Below the pieces are notes generated by a model, which saw only the letters and a program-made list of their open reading frames with translations, was not told the DNA's origin and searched no databases. 64,000 nt of DNA, taken from positions 26,144-90,143 of the forward strand of contig JAPLFJ010000004.1 in NCBI GenBank assembly GCA_026390735.1. The letters run 5' to 3'. The DNA comes from Ignavibacteriota bacterium (GTDB lineage: Bacteria > Bacteroidota > Ignavibacteria > Tepidaquicellales > Tepidaquicellaceae). How positions within the stretch are numbered: position 1 is the first letter of the stretch; every line of letters begins with the position of its first letter. Position numbers and translations under genes: made by a program. Shown piece by piece: positions 1 to 9,111 of this stretch.

Positions 1-1513
1 CGTTCTGCGGTGAAAGAATGTTATGCGAAGACAACATTAATATTGTTGCTTCAAGTTGCGCATCATAGGATAACGGAACGTGTACAGCCATCTGGTCACC
101 GTCAAAGTCGGCATTGAACGCTGTGCAAACAAAAGGATGCAATGTTATTGCCTTTCCTTCAATCAGTACAGGCTGGAATGCCTGAATACTAAGCCTGTGC
201 AGTGTAGGAGCACGATTTAATAATACAGGATGTCCATCGATTACGTTTTCAAGAATATCCCATACGTCCGGTGTTCTCTTGTCAATTAATTTTTTTGCAC
301 TCTTTACAGTCTTTACATAATCCCTGTCAATAAGTCTTCTGATAACGAATGGTTTGAACAATTCCAGTGCCATATCTTTTGGAATACCGCATTCGTGAAG
401 CTTAAGTTCAGGCCCTACAACGATAACAGACCTGCCTGAATAGTCAACTCTTTTACCGAGTAAATTCTGGCGAAATCTTCCCTGTTTACCTTTTAATATA
501 TCCGACAAAGATTTTAAAGCTCTGTTTTCAGACCTTACAGCTGTAACTCTTCTTGAGTTATCGAGTAAAGCATCAACAGCTTCCTGCAGCATTCTTTTTT
601 CATTTCTTAAGATTACCTCAGGTGCTTTAATATCTATTAATCTCTTTAACCTGTTATTTCTGATTATAACTCTTCTGTACAAATCATTCAGATCACTCGT
701 TGCAAACCTGCCGCCTTCTAAAGGAACCAAAGGACGCAGCTCAGGAGGTATTACAGGAATAACATCGAATACCATCCACTCAGGTTTATTTGGTTTTCCG
801 TCCGGCTTAAGTTTGAATGATTCAAGAACCCTTAATCTCTTAATGTTCTCGGCTTTTTTAATGGCAGAAGGTTCATCGAGTAATTCGGCTCTTAATCTTG
901 CAACCTCTTCATTAATGATAACACGTCTTAACATTTCCTTTATAGCTTTTCCGCCCTGATCAACAATAAATTTTTCTTTATTGTCATCATCAAGAAACTG
1001 ATTATCTTCAGGCATCTTGGCTAATTCTTCAAGATAGTCTTCTTCTGTTATTAATTCATGTTTCTTAAACCTGGATTTCCCCGGATTTACAACAACATAT
1101 GATTCATAGTATATTATTTTTTCCAGTTCTTTGGATGTTATTCCAAGTACATAACCTATCTTCGAAGGTAATGACCTGAAATACCAGATATGAACAACCG
1201 GTACGCATAAGGAAATATGTCCCATTCTCTCACGTCTGACACTTTTCATATTAATCTCAACACCGCATCTGTCACAAACTATTCCTTTGTACCTTATTCC
1301 TCTGTATTTACCGCAATGACATTCCCAGTCTTTAACCGGACCGAATATTTTTTCACAGAACAAACCGTCTTTGTCAGGCTTAAATGTTCTGTAGTTTATC
1401 GTTTCTGGTTTTGTAACCTCGCCATAAGAATTTGTTATTATTGTGTCTGTCGAAGAGATGTTTATTGTTATCTTCGAAAAACGTTTTTTCTTTTGTTCGG
1501 GTTTAATTGGCAT
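1..1513 (-). CDS. rpoC: RNA polymerase beta' subunit, N-terminal part (cut by window edge)
   Basis: This is the largest subunit of the core RNA polymerase; it forms one side of the active-site cleft and carries the catalytic Mg. About 504 N-terminal codons are present and the 3' part lies outside the window. The start is the ATG 32 bases after the rpoB stop. Visible signs are the N-terminal zinc site (Cys65, Cys67, Cys80, Cys83) and, near the left edge at about residues 465-475, the NADFDGD motif that holds the catalytic Mg. It is the last visible gene of the tRNA-secE-nusG-rplKAJL-rpoBC operon and should be cotranscribed with rpoB. No oddity is seen in the part present. Confidence 0.97.
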   Translation of the reverse strand, partial: MPIKPEQKKKRFSKITINISSTDTIITNSYGEVTKPETINYRTFKPDKDGLFCEKIFGPVKDWECHCGKYRGIRYKGIVCDRCGVEINMKSVRRERMGHISLCVPVVHIWYFRSLPSKIGYVLGITSKELEKIIYYESYVVVNPGKSRFKKHELITEEDYLEELAKMPEDNQFLDDDNKEKFIVDQGGKAIKEMLRRVIINEEVARLRAELLDEPSAIKKAENIKRLRVLESFKLKPDGKPNKPEWMVFDVIPVIPPELRPLVPLEGGRFATSDLNDLYRRVIIRNNRLKRLIDIKAPEVILRNEKRMLQEAVDALLDNSRRVTAVRSENRALKSLSDILKGKQGRFRQNLLGKRVDYSGRSVIVVGPELKLHECGIPKDMALELFKPFVIRRLIDRDYVKTVKSAKKLIDKRTPDVWDILENVIDGHPVLLNRAPTLHRLSIQAFQPVLIEGKAITLHPFVCTAFNADFDGDQMAVHVPLSYDAQLEATILMLSSHNILSPQN

Positions 1514-1545
1514 ATTTTAAATAAAATTAATTTCTTTGTTTTGTT

Positions 1546-4500
1546 TTAGTCAATATTTATATCTAATCCTAATCCTTGCAGCTCTTTCATTATAACGTTG
1601 AAAGCTTCCGGAATATTCGGCTCGGGTAAGTTTTCACCTTTAATAATTGCCTCGTAAACTTTGCTTCTTCCAACAACATCATCACTCTTAACTGTTAACA
1701 TTTCTCTTAATATATTCGATGCACCATAGCCCTGAAGTGCCCAGCACTCCATCTCTCCAAACCTCTGACCACCGAATTGTGCTTTACCACCAAGCGGCTG
1801 CTGGGTTATTAAAGAGTAAGGTCCGATTGAACGTGCGTGAATCTTGTCGTCAACCAGATGAGAAAGTTTCAGCATATAGATATAACCGATTGTAACCTGC
1901 TGGTCGAATTTAATACCCGTCATTCCGTCGAATAATTCTGATCTTGAGTTATTCGGTAATCCTGACTGTTCAAGCGAGGTAATAATTTCTTCAACAGTTG
2001 CACCATCAAAAATTGGAGTAGCAAACTTAACACCGTTTTGTTTTCCAACCCATCCGAGAGCTGTTTCGTATAATTGTCCTAAATTCATTCTCGAAGGAAC
2101 ACCTAACGGATTAAGAACTATATCCACTGGTCTTCCATCAGGTAAGAACGGCATATCTTCAGGTGGTACGATTTTGGCAACAACACCCTTATTACCGTGT
2201 CTGCCTGCCATTTTATCACCTACGGAAAGTTTTCTCTTTTTTGCTACATAAACCTTAGCAAGTTTTACAACTCCATTTGGTAATTCATCACCTAATGTAA
2301 CTTTTACTTTTAATCTCTTATATTTCTCTTCGATTTCAACAATCTTATAATGGTAATTCTTAAAGATATCGATTATTAAAGAATTTGCTTTTTTACTGTT
2401 TGACCAGTCGCCTTCAACATCCAGTTCACGGAAATCTACGGCATTGTTGTTAAAGAGGTTTGTAAATGTTTCTCTTTTGAATGTTACATTCTTCTTTACA
2501 ACTATGTTTCCTTTTATATCTCTTATTCCTTCAGAATCTTTTCCATCCAGAAGAATTCCAAGTTTCTCCGCTAACTTTAAGTTAAGTTCTTTTATATCTT
2601 TCTTTCTGTCACTTTCATATTTATCAATTCTCTTCTTCTCTTCACGTTTACCTTCTGAGTCCTTGGTTTTTCTTGAGAATAATTTCCTGTTGATAACAAT
2701 CCCTTTTAATCCGGGAGTTGCTTTTAAAGAAGCATCTTTTACGTCACCGGCCTTATCACCAAAGATAGCTCTTAAGAGTTTTTCTTCAGGTGTAGGTTCT
2801 GTTTCACCCTTAGGTGTAACTTTACCTATTAATATATCGCCTTCTTTTACATCTGCACCAATTCTTACTATACCGTTCTCATCCAGGTCTTTTGTTGCTT
2901 CTTCACTAACATTAGGAATTTCTTTTGTTAATTCTTCTTCACCTCTTTTTGTATCTCTGACTTCAAGACTGAATTCTTCGATATGTACTGAAGTGAAAAT
3001 ATCTTTTGATACAACTTTTTCACTTATTACGATAGCATCCTCAAAGTTATATCCTCTCCAAGGCATAAACGCAACCAGGATATTTCTGCCCAGTGCAAGT
3101 TCGCCGTTTTCTGTTGAAGAACCATCAGCAAGTATATCACCCTTTTTAACTTTTTGCCCCTCTCTTACGATTGGTCTCTGGTTAATAGAAGTATCCTGAT
3201 TTGTTCTTAAGAATTTAACTAATCTGTATTCAACTGTTCTCTTGTCTTCAAAGCTTAAAAGACTTTCTTCTGAATCTTCTCTTATGTTATATTTTACAAT
3301 AATCTTATCTGATGAGACATACTCAATTACACCATCTGCTTCAGCAACAATCATCGAACGGGAATCTCTTGCGACAATTTCTTCGAATCCTGTACCGACA
3401 ATCGGTGACTGAGGTCTTAATAACGGAACTGCCTGACGTTGCATATTACTTCCCATCAGTGCTCTGTTAGCATCATCATGTTCTAAGAACGGTATTAATG
3501 CTGCTGCCGCAGAAACAATCTGGTTCGTGGCTACATCCATATAATCTACATTCTTACCTTCTTCTAAAGGAAAATCACCTTTGAATCTGGTCTTTACCTT
3601 TTTATTCATAAAGATACCTTTATTATCTAAAGGTTCGTTTGCCTGTGCGATATAGAATTCATCTTCTTTATCAGCAGAAATGAATTCAATAGTATCTGAT
3701 ACTATTCCGTTGTCAACTGTTCTATATGGTGTTTCAATAAATCCGAGTTCATTAACTCTTGAGTGAATACACAATGAGGAAATAAGACCGATATTCGGAC
3801 CTTCCGGTGTTTCAATCGGACATAATCTTCCGTAGTGTGTATAGTGAACGTCACGAACTTCAAAACCGGCTCTTTCACGTGACAGACCGCCAGGTCCTAA
3901 AGCCGAGATTCTTCTCTTGTGAGTCATCTCTGATAATGGATTTGTCTGATCCATAAACTGCGATAACTGACTAGTTCCGAAGAATGAAGACAAGGCACTT
4001 GTAATAGGCCTTGAGCTCACTAATCTTAAAGGAGTTAAATTTTCTTCATCGTGGATACTCATCTTTTCCCTGATGGTTCTGATCATTCTTGAAAGACCAA
4101 GACCAAACTGCTGTGACAACTGTTCATTCACTGTTCTTACTCTTCTGTTTCCTAAATGGTCTATATCATCAACTTCTTTTTTCCTGTCAACTAAATCTCT
4201 TATATACTCAATAATTTTCTTTATATCTTCGAGTGTAAGAATAGTTGTGGTTAAATCTATATCTAAATCAAGTTTTCTGTTTATTTTATATCTTCCTACT
4301 TCACCTAAGTCATACTTCTTTGTGTTGAAGAACTGCTTTTCAATATAACTCTTGGCACTTTCACCTTCTGCATCAGTCATTAAATGCTGAGCTGCCTTCT
4401 TATCCTTCGGATTAGTAGGTTCGGTTGGTGCCGTTGCAATCTCTTCTTCTTCATCTTCATTAATCGTATTAAATATAACTCTTTCGCCGTCTGTACAATC

Positions 4501-5385
4501 TTTCTTAAGTAAGTTGATATAATGGATCTTAGCATTTAAAACGGAAATTAAATGTTCTTCACTTAATACGGTATCGGATTCGATTCCAAGTTCCTCACCT
4601 GTATTAGTATCTATTATGTTTTCAACTGTTGTTCTGCCAACGAAATCAAGGTATGTATTATTAGTAACGTGAACGTGGTCAACAAGATTAAACAACTCCA
4701 TCATTTTGAGTTTATCGTTTATAGATAAAGCTCTTAATAAAGTTGAGAAATAGAATTTCTTCTTTCTGTCAACGTAAGCATACAATAAGTCATTAATATC
4801 AGTCGTAAATTCAACCCATGAACCTTTATAAGGAATAACCCTTGCAGAAAATAGTTCGGTTCCGTTTGCGTGTGTTGATTCACTGAATACAACACCAGGT
4901 GACCTGTGCAGCTGGCTGACTATTACTCTTTCAGAGCCATTAATTATAAAACTGCCTCGCGGAGTCATATAAGGTAACTGGCCTAAATAAACATCCTGTT
5001 CTAAAACGTAGTTATATTCTTTAGCGGCTGAGTTTGGCTTCGTAGACAAACGTAATTTCACCTTAACCGGGACAGAATACGTCAATCCCTGTTCCTGACA
5101 TTCTATAATAGTGTAAGGTGGCTTTTCGATAAAATATTCTACGAATTCAAGTAAAGCCGTCTCTCTTGAATCTGTTATTGGGAAATTATCCTCAAATACT
5201 TTTTGTAGTCCAATAGGTTTTCTCTTACTGATAGGAACATCTTCCTGTAAGAAATCTTTGTATGACTGCAACTGAACGTTTAATAGATCAGGCGGATCCT
5301 TGTGAATATCCGATTTCGAGAATGTTAATCTATTGTTCTTACTGTTGAGGGGTTTTAATCCTGCTAAAACACCTTTTAATTCCAT
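1546..5385 (-). CDS. rpoB: RNA polymerase beta subunit
   Basis: This is the core RNA polymerase subunit that, with beta', forms the catalytic cleft, binds the nucleotide and RNA and is the rifampicin target. It has 1279 residues, a normal length. The rifampicin region is near residues 465-500 and reads SQLSQFMDQTNPLSE then HKRRISALGPGG; the residues matching E. coli D516, H526 and S531 are the sensitive-type ones, while N518 is Thr. The active-site GDKMAGRHGNKG motif is near residue 1060. A Lys/Glu-rich helical stretch lies near residues 900-960. It follows rplL after a 112-base gap that holds a terminator-like hairpin, and precedes rpoC by 32 bases. Confidence 0.99.
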   Translation of the reverse strand: MELKGVLAGLKPLNSKNNRLTFSKSDIHKDPPDLLNVQLQSYKDFLQEDVPISKRKPIGLQKVFEDNFPITDSRETALLEFVEYFIEKPPYTIIECQEQGLTYSVPVKVKLRLSTKPNSAAKEYNYVLEQDVYLGQLPYMTPRGSFIINGSERVIVSQLHRSPGVVFSESTHANGTELFSARVIPYKGSWVEFTTDINDLLYAYVDRKKKFYFSTLLRALSINDKLKMMELFNLVDHVHVTNNTYLDFVGRTTVENIIDTNTGEELGIESDTVLSEEHLISVLNAKIHYINLLKKDCTDGERVIFNTINEDEEEEIATAPTEPTNPKDKKAAQHLMTDAEGESAKSYIEKQFFNTKKYDLGEVGRYKINRKLDLDIDLTTTILTLEDIKKIIEYIRDLVDRKKEVDDIDHLGNRRVRTVNEQLSQQFGLGLSRMIRTIREKMSIHDEENLTPLRLVSSRPITSALSSFFGTSQLSQFMDQTNPLSEMTHKRRISALGPGGLSRERAGFEVRDVHYTHYGRLCPIETPEGPNIGLISSLCIHSRVNELGFIETPYRTVDNGIVSDTIEFISADKEDEFYIAQANEPLDNKGIFMNKKVKTRFKGDFPLEEGKNVDYMDVATNQIVSAAAALIPFLEHDDANRALMGSNMQRQAVPLLRPQSPIVGTGFEEIVARDSRSMIVAEADGVIEYVSSDKIIVKYNIREDSEESLLSFEDKRTVEYRLVKFLRTNQDTSINQRPIVREGQKVKKGDILADGSSTENGELALGRNILVAFMPWRGYNFEDAIVISEKVVSKDIFTSVHIEEFSLEVRDTKRGEEELTKEIPNVSEEATKDLDENGIVRIGADVKEGDILIGKVTPKGETEPTPEEKLLRAIFGDKAGDVKDASLKATPGLKGIVINRKLFSRKTKDSEGKREEKKRIDKYESDRKKDIKELNLKLAEKLGILLDGKDSEGIRDIKGNIVVKKNVTFKRETFTNLFNNNAVDFRELDVEGDWSNSKKANSLIIDIFKNYHYKIVEIEEKYKRLKVKVTLGDELPNGVVKLAKVYVAKKRKLSVGDKMAGRHGNKGVVAKIVPPEDMPFLPDGRPVDIVLNPLGVPSRMNLGQLYETALGWVGKQNGVKFATPIFDGATVEEIITSLEQSGLPNNSRSELFDGMTGIKFDQQVTIGYIYMLKLSHLVDDKIHARSIGPYSLITQQPLGGKAQFGGQRFGEMECWALQGYGASNILREMLTVKSDDVVGRSKVYEAIIKGENLPEPNIPEAFNVIMKELQGLGLDINID

Positions 5386-5435
5386 TTATTCTTATTTAAT
5401 TATATATAAAATATAAAACAAAATAAAAGCAATAA

Positions 5436-5465
5436 GGTTTAAGGATGATCTCTCATCCTCAAACC
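5436..5465 (-). terminator. Candidate attenuator between rplL and rpoB
   Basis: The 112-base rplL-rpoB gap contains a near-perfect inverted repeat. Read on the minus strand it has 13-base arms (GGTTTGAGGATGA and TCATCCTTAAACC, one G-T pair) around a GAGA loop, followed by the T-rich tract TTATTGCTTTTATTTTG. A partial terminator here would make ribosomal proteins in excess of polymerase subunits, as the known rplL-rpoB attenuator of E. coli does. The structure is seen; its function is inferred. Confidence 0.6.
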
Positions 5466-5497
5466 AATTACTTTCAATATTTCTGACATTTAGAGTC

Positions 5498-5869
5498 TTA
5501 TTTAATTTCAACCTTTGCGCCGACTGCTTCTAATTCTGCTTTTAATTTCTCAGCATCAGCCTTTGGCATATTTTCTTTTACAGGTTTTGGTGCACCTTCA
5601 ACTAATGCTTTAGCTTCTGTTAAACCTAAACCGGTTGCAGTTTTAACTGCTTTAATTACCTTAATTTTATCAGCACCGACTTCTGCTAATACAACTGTGA
5701 ATTCGGTTTTTTCTTCTTCCGCTGCTGCTGCAGGGGCTGAAGCTGCTGCCATCATTACAGGTGCTGCTGCAGTTACGCCAAATTTATCTTCTAATGCTTT
5801 CTTTAATTCTGAAGCTTCAGTTAAAGTTAAGTTTGATATTTTTTCTAATAATTCTTCTACTACTGACAT
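5498..5869 (-). CDS. rplL: 50S ribosomal protein L7/L12
   Basis: This is the stalk protein of the large ribosomal subunit, present as several dimers bound to L10, which recruits and stimulates translation GTPases. It has 123 residues, the usual length. The N-terminal helical dimer domain (about 1-35) is followed by an Ala-rich hinge (about 36-52) and the compact C-terminal domain with the [12 protein letters not shown] and [12 protein letters not shown] segments that contact elongation factors. It lies 54 bases after rplJ, its binding partner, in the usual rplJ-rplL order. No abnormal residue is visible. Confidence 0.98.
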   Translation of the reverse strand: MSVVEELLEKISNLTLTEASELKKALEDKFGVTAAAPVMMAAASAPAAAAEEEKTEFTVVLAEVGADKIKVIKAVKTATGLGLTEAKALVEGAPKPVKENMPKADAEKLKAELEAVGAKVEIK

Positions 5870-5923
5870 TTTTATTTCCTTTAATAATTAAAATTTAATT
5901 TAAAATTTATTTAAAACTTAAAA

Positions 5924-6457
5924 CTAAGCTGCTCTCTTTTTGGCAGCTTCTTCAATGATACTTGCAAGATCTCTGACAACCGCATTAATCGAACCAACGA
6001 TACCCGATACCGGTGAATCGAGGCTTGATAATATACCCGAAATAAGTTCTTCTTTCGAGAGCAACGAAGCAAGTAAACCCATTTTATCGCTGCCATAGTA
6101 TAATCCATCAACTATAGCTGCTTTGAATTTTGGTTTTTCAACTTTTTCTGTTACTTTCTTTAGAATTTTTGCGGGTGCAATAGGGTTGCTTCCGGAAAAA
6201 ACAATACCTGTATTTCCTTTTAAATGACCTTTAAGATTTTCAACAAAGCCTGAATACTGTTCGCTTTCCTGTAACGCCCTGATAGCGAAAGTGTTCTTTA
6301 CGACTTTATATTTAATCTCCGCCTTATAGAATTCACCACGCAGATTATTAACGTCTGCGACAGTCATTCCGACGAAATCAATTAAGTAGATAGCTGGTGC
6401 ATTGTTCATCATTTCCTTAATCTCAGCAATTATCTCATTCTTTTTACTTTTTTCCAT
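5924..6457 (-). CDS. rplJ: 50S ribosomal protein L10
   Basis: L10 anchors the L7/L12 dimers to 23S rRNA at the base of the ribosomal stalk. The 177-residue protein begins with the usual Lys/Glu-rich segment, has the LRGEFYKAEIKYKVVKNT rRNA-binding stretch (about residues 39-56) and ends in a helical tail that would hold L7/L12. In many bacteria L10 represses its own mRNA through the leader; here a 93-base gap separates it from rplA and could hold such a leader, but no L10-leader consensus was recognised by eye. Confidence 0.98.
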   Translation of the reverse strand: MEKSKKNEIIAEIKEMMNNAPAIYLIDFVGMTVADVNNLRGEFYKAEIKYKVVKNTFAIRALQESEQYSGFVENLKGHLKGNTGIVFSGSNPIAPAKILKKVTEKVEKPKFKAAIVDGLYYGSDKMGLLASLLSKEELISGILSSLDSPVSGIVGSINAVVRDLASIIEEAAKKRAA

Positions 6458-6550
6458 ACAAATTGTTAATAATTATAAAACATTTTGAAGCCATATCCGG
6501 TTATCACAATCCCGGTATACGTTATATATGTATTGAGTGCGTAAACTTTA

Positions 6551-7255
6551 TTATACCGCGGCTTTAAGTTCAGGCAATGTTCTGTCTATTTTTATGCCTG
6601 GGCCCATTGTGCTCGAGAGTGTAATACCTTTAATATAAACACCTTTTGCTGCTGCGGGTTTTAACTTAACAATCATTGTTATAAAAGCAGTAATATTTTC
6701 AACCAACTTATGCTCATCGAACGATGCCTTACCTATTGCTGAATGGACGGTACCGTTTTTATCAACTCTGAAATCAATCTTTCCTGCTTTTACTTCTTTT
6801 ACTGCCTGACCGACGTTAGGTGTAACCGTTCCGCTTTTCGGATTCGGCATTAAACCGCGTGGTCCTAAAATCTTACCTAATTTACCAAGTTCTGCCATTG
6901 AATCAGGTGTTGCTATTATAACGTCAACATCTGTCCAGCCGTCCTGGATTTTCTTTAAATAATCTTCGAATCCTACGTGTTCAGCACCTGCATCGATTGC
7001 CTCCTGTTGTTTATCAGGTCTGGCGATAACCAGAACTCTGATTGTTTTACCCGTTCCGTTAGGAAGGGCAACAGTACCACGAACGACCTGGTCTGCGTGT
7101 TTAGGATCAACTCCTAAATTCATAGCAATATCAACTGACTCATCAAATTTTGATTTAGCATACTTCTTAACCATTGAAACTGATTCTGCTATTTTATATT
7201 CTTTCTTTGAATCTAATGATTTACTTATTTCTTTCTGTTTCTTTGTTAGTTTCAT
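6551..7255 (-). CDS. rplA: 50S ribosomal protein L1
   Basis: L1 binds 23S rRNA at the mobile stalk near the E site and helps release deacylated tRNA; in many bacteria it also represses the rplK-rplA mRNA. The 234-residue length is typical. Clear family motifs are VRGTVALPNGTGK (about residues 59-71) and KLGKILGPRGLMPNPKSGTV (about 125-144), plus the C-terminal AAAKGVYIKGITLSSTMGPG. It lies 28 bases after rplK, so autoregulation of an rplK-rplA unit is plausible, though no L1 site was identified. Confidence 0.98.
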   Translation of the reverse strand: MKLTKKQKEISKSLDSKKEYKIAESVSMVKKYAKSKFDESVDIAMNLGVDPKHADQVVRGTVALPNGTGKTIRVLVIARPDKQQEAIDAGAEHVGFEDYLKKIQDGWTDVDVIIATPDSMAELGKLGKILGPRGLMPNPKSGTVTPNVGQAVKEVKAGKIDFRVDKNGTVHSAIGKASFDEHKLVENITAFITMIVKLKPAAAKGVYIKGITLSSTMGPGIKIDRTLPELKAAV

Positions 7256-7283
7256 TTTTCTAAAAACAATTTAATTTCGTTAA

Positions 7284-7706
7284 TTATTCTACGGTTATTC
7301 CCATACTTCTTGCAGTACCCTTAACCATGCTCATTGCATGCTCAACGTCTCTTGCATTTAAATCTACCATTTTTGTTTCAGCAATTTCTTTCACTTGCTT
7401 AACGGTGACTTTACCTACCTTAGTTTTGTTCGGAATTCCAGAACCTTTTTCCAGACCTGCAGCTTTAAGAAGCAATACGGCTGCCGGAGGAGTTTTGGTA
7501 ATGAATGTAAATGACTTATCCGAATAAACTGTAATAACAACCGGAATTATTAAACCCTTTTTATCCTGGGTTCTAGCATTAAATTGTTTACAGAATTCCA
7601 TTCCGTTAACACCTCTTTGCCCTAATGCCGGTCCAACGGGAGGGGCCATTGTTGCCTGCCCTGCCGGAATTTGTAACTTGATGAATCCTACTACTTTTTT
7701 GGCCAT
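7284..7706 (-). CDS. rplK: 50S ribosomal protein L11
   Basis: L11 binds 23S rRNA at the GTPase-associated centre, takes part in factor-dependent steps and, where RelA is present, in the stringent response. It is 140 residues, the usual size. The N-terminal domain has the Pro/Gly-rich [20 protein letters not shown] stretch (about residues 11-30); the C-terminal RNA-binding domain ends with [14 protein letters not shown]. It starts 23 bases after nusG, within the secE-nusG-rplK-rplA operon. Confidence 0.98.
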   Translation of the reverse strand: MAKKVVGFIKLQIPAGQATMAPPVGPALGQRGVNGMEFCKQFNARTQDKKGLIIPVVITVYSDKSFTFITKTPPAAVLLLKAAGLEKGSGIPNKTKVGKVTVKQVKEIAETKMVDLNARDVEHAMSMVKGTARSMGITVE

Positions 7707-7729
7707 GATATTATATATTTAAAAAATGT

Positions 7730-8407
7730 TTATTTTAATTTCTCTATTTGGTTAAACTCTAATTCAATAGGTGTCTTTCTTCCGAAAATACTTACCATAA
7801 CTTTCACCTTCATCTTTTCTGTATTGATTTCAAGAACCACACCGTTGAAATTATTGAATGGTCCGTTCGTAACTTTTACGGCATCACCATCCGCTAATTT
7901 CAGGTCAATCTTTTCTGTAAGATTCTCATCGTTAAGAATTGCCTTAATTCTTTTAATCTCTGAATCTTTTAAAGGAACCGGGTCAAGTTTCTGACCTTTG
8001 ATATTTTTTGCGCCGACTACACCCATAACACTGGGTACCTTTGCGAGAGTTCTCTTAATGTTATCATTAAGGAATGCTTCAAGCAGAATGTAACCCGGAA
8101 AAAAATTCTTATACTTGATTTTCTTCTTACCGTTCTTAACCTCGAAAACTTTTTCAAGAGGAATCATAACTGTCTTGATGTAATTCTCAAGTTGTTCTTC
8201 CCTGATCTGGTTATCAAGATAAATCTTAACTTTATTCTCATGGCCTGCAACAACCCTTATTGCATACCATTTGTAAATATCAGAATCAACAGTCTCTTCG
8301 CTTGGTGTCTCGGGATTCTCTACAGACTCATCGTCTTTAGGCAATTCCCGATCACTAACGATTTCCTCGTTCACATCTTCAATGTTTGTATTTTCAGTAT
8401 CTGTCAT
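7730..8407 (-). CDS. nusG: Transcription termination/antitermination factor NusG
   Basis: NusG binds the polymerase clamp and acts as a processivity and pausing factor; it can link polymerase to ribosome or Rho. At 225 residues it is longer than the E. coli protein because of an acidic N-terminal extension of about 45 residues rich in Asp, Glu, Asn and Thr. The NGN domain starts at KWYAIRVVAGHENKVK (about residue 46) and includes FFPGYILLE; the KOW domain follows near residue 170 (DGDAVKVTNGPFNNFNGVV). It is 6 bases after secE. Confidence 0.98.
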   Translation of the reverse strand: MTDTENTNIEDVNEEIVSDRELPKDDESVENPETPSEETVDSDIYKWYAIRVVAGHENKVKIYLDNQIREEQLENYIKTVMIPLEKVFEVKNGKKKIKYKNFFPGYILLEAFLNDNIKRTLAKVPSVMGVVGAKNIKGQKLDPVPLKDSEIKRIKAILNDENLTEKIDLKLADGDAVKVTNGPFNNFNGVVLEINTEKMKVKVMVSIFGRKTPIELEFNQIEKLK

Positions 8408-8413
8408 AAATTG

Positions 8414-8596
8414 TTAGAATAATATTTTCAGTAATTCACTGATTCCCTTATCTACTACATAAACAAAAATAGCGAACACAAACATTGTAATTACAACAAC
8501 CTTTGTGTAATCTCTCATTTCTTCTTTCTTCGGCCACGAGACCTTCTGCATTTCTTTGTAGATGTCCGTGAAAAAATTTAATATTTTATCTCTCAT
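8414..8596 (-). CDS. secE: Preprotein translocase subunit SecE
   Basis: SecE is the essential small clamp subunit of the SecYEG channel in the inner membrane. This is the short single-span form of 60 residues: an amphipathic N-terminal helix with the family motif EMQKVSWPKKEEM (about residues 15-27) followed by one transmembrane helix (VVVITMFVFAIFVYVV, about 33-48). It precedes nusG in the universal secE-nusG order and follows the tRNA-Trp gene. In many genomes rpmG lies between tRNA-Trp and secE, but here the space is only about 20 bases, so rpmG is not at this site. Confidence 0.96.
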   Translation of the reverse strand: MRDKILNFFTDIYKEMQKVSWPKKEEMRDYTKVVVITMFVFAIFVYVVDKGISELLKILF

Positions 8597-8618
8597 ATGT
8601 ATTTGATTTTACTCTCTG

Positions 8619-8691
8619 CACGAGTGGAGGGACTCGAACCCCCAACCTACGGTTTTGGAGACCGGAACTCTACCAATTGAGCTACACTCGT
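8619..8691 (-). tRNA. tRNA-Trp (CCA)
   Basis: A 73-base cloverleaf with a 7-bp acceptor stem (ACGAGTG with CACTCGT), discriminator G and anticodon CCA. The 3' CCA is not encoded. It lies directly before secE, the usual position of tRNA-Trp in this operon. Confidence 0.96.
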
Positions 8692-8770
8692 ATAATAAAT
8701 TGTAAATTTAAAAGAACTAACGGATACATAGCTTGATTTGTCAAGTTCGAAGTCTTCATTTTCAAGCTAG

Positions 8771-8843
8771 AGCTGATGACCGGGATTGAACCGGTGACCT
8801 CATCCTTACCAAGGATGTGCTCTACCAACTGAGCTACATCAGC
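8771..8843 (-). tRNA. tRNA-Thr (GGT)
   Basis: A 73-base cloverleaf with acceptor stem GCTGATG/CATCAGC. The anticodon loop TTGGTAA gives anticodon GGT. The 3' CCA is not encoded. In many bacteria a tuf gene follows this tRNA; here only a 79-base spacer separates it from tRNA-Trp. Confidence 0.96.
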
Positions 8844-8852
8844 AACTCTCTG

Positions 8853-8925
8853 AGCGGGAGACGAGACTCGAACTCGCGACCAACAGCTTGGAAGGCTGTG
8901 ACTCTACCAACTGAGTTACTCCCGC
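8853..8925 (-). tRNA. tRNA-Gly (TCC)
   Basis: A 73-base cloverleaf with acceptor stem GCGGGAG/CTCCCGC. The anticodon loop CTTCCAA gives anticodon TCC. The 3' CCA is not encoded. It is 9 bases upstream of tRNA-Thr in the same transcript. Confidence 0.96.
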
Positions 8926-8931
8926 GTATTG

Positions 8932-9014
8932 TGGGTAGGGAAGGATTCGAACCTCCGAAGACATCAGTCGTCAGATTTACAGTCTGATGCGTTTAACCAC
9001 TTCGCTACCTACCC
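8932..9014 (-). tRNA. tRNA-Tyr (GTA)
   Basis: An 83-base class II tRNA with a long variable arm. The acceptor stem is GGGTAGG/CCTACCC and the anticodon loop CTGTAAA gives anticodon GTA. It is the first gene of the Tyr-Gly-Thr-Trp-secE-nusG operon and lies just downstream of a candidate promoter. Confidence 0.96.
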
Positions 9015-9031
9015 GGATTTTCTACAAATGG

Positions 9032-9062
9032 TAAATTTAGGGAATTTAAACCAATAAATCAA
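9032..9062 (-). promoter_or_regulatory. Candidate promoter of the tRNA-Tyr/secE/rpl operon
   Basis: On the minus strand TTGA is followed after exactly 19 bases by TAAATTTA, close to the Bacteroidetes promoter consensus (TTTG/TTG at -33 and TAnnTTTG at -7). It ends 17 bases before the first base of tRNA-Tyr, giving a short tRNA leader. The same spacing recurs at five other sites in the window. Confidence 0.45.
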
Positions 9063-9111
9063 TATATAATTTAAGGATTTTCAATAAATCTTTATATAAC
9101 GTAAATCTGAT

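Noticed and set aside
6458..6550. Possible L10 leader between rplA and rplJ
   Set aside because: The position and length fit and CCGG repeats occur, but I could not find the conserved L10-leader loops by eye.
8692..8770. Remnant of tuf between tRNA-Thr and tRNA-Trp
   Set aside because: The 79 bases contain no GTPase motif or other resemblance to tuf.
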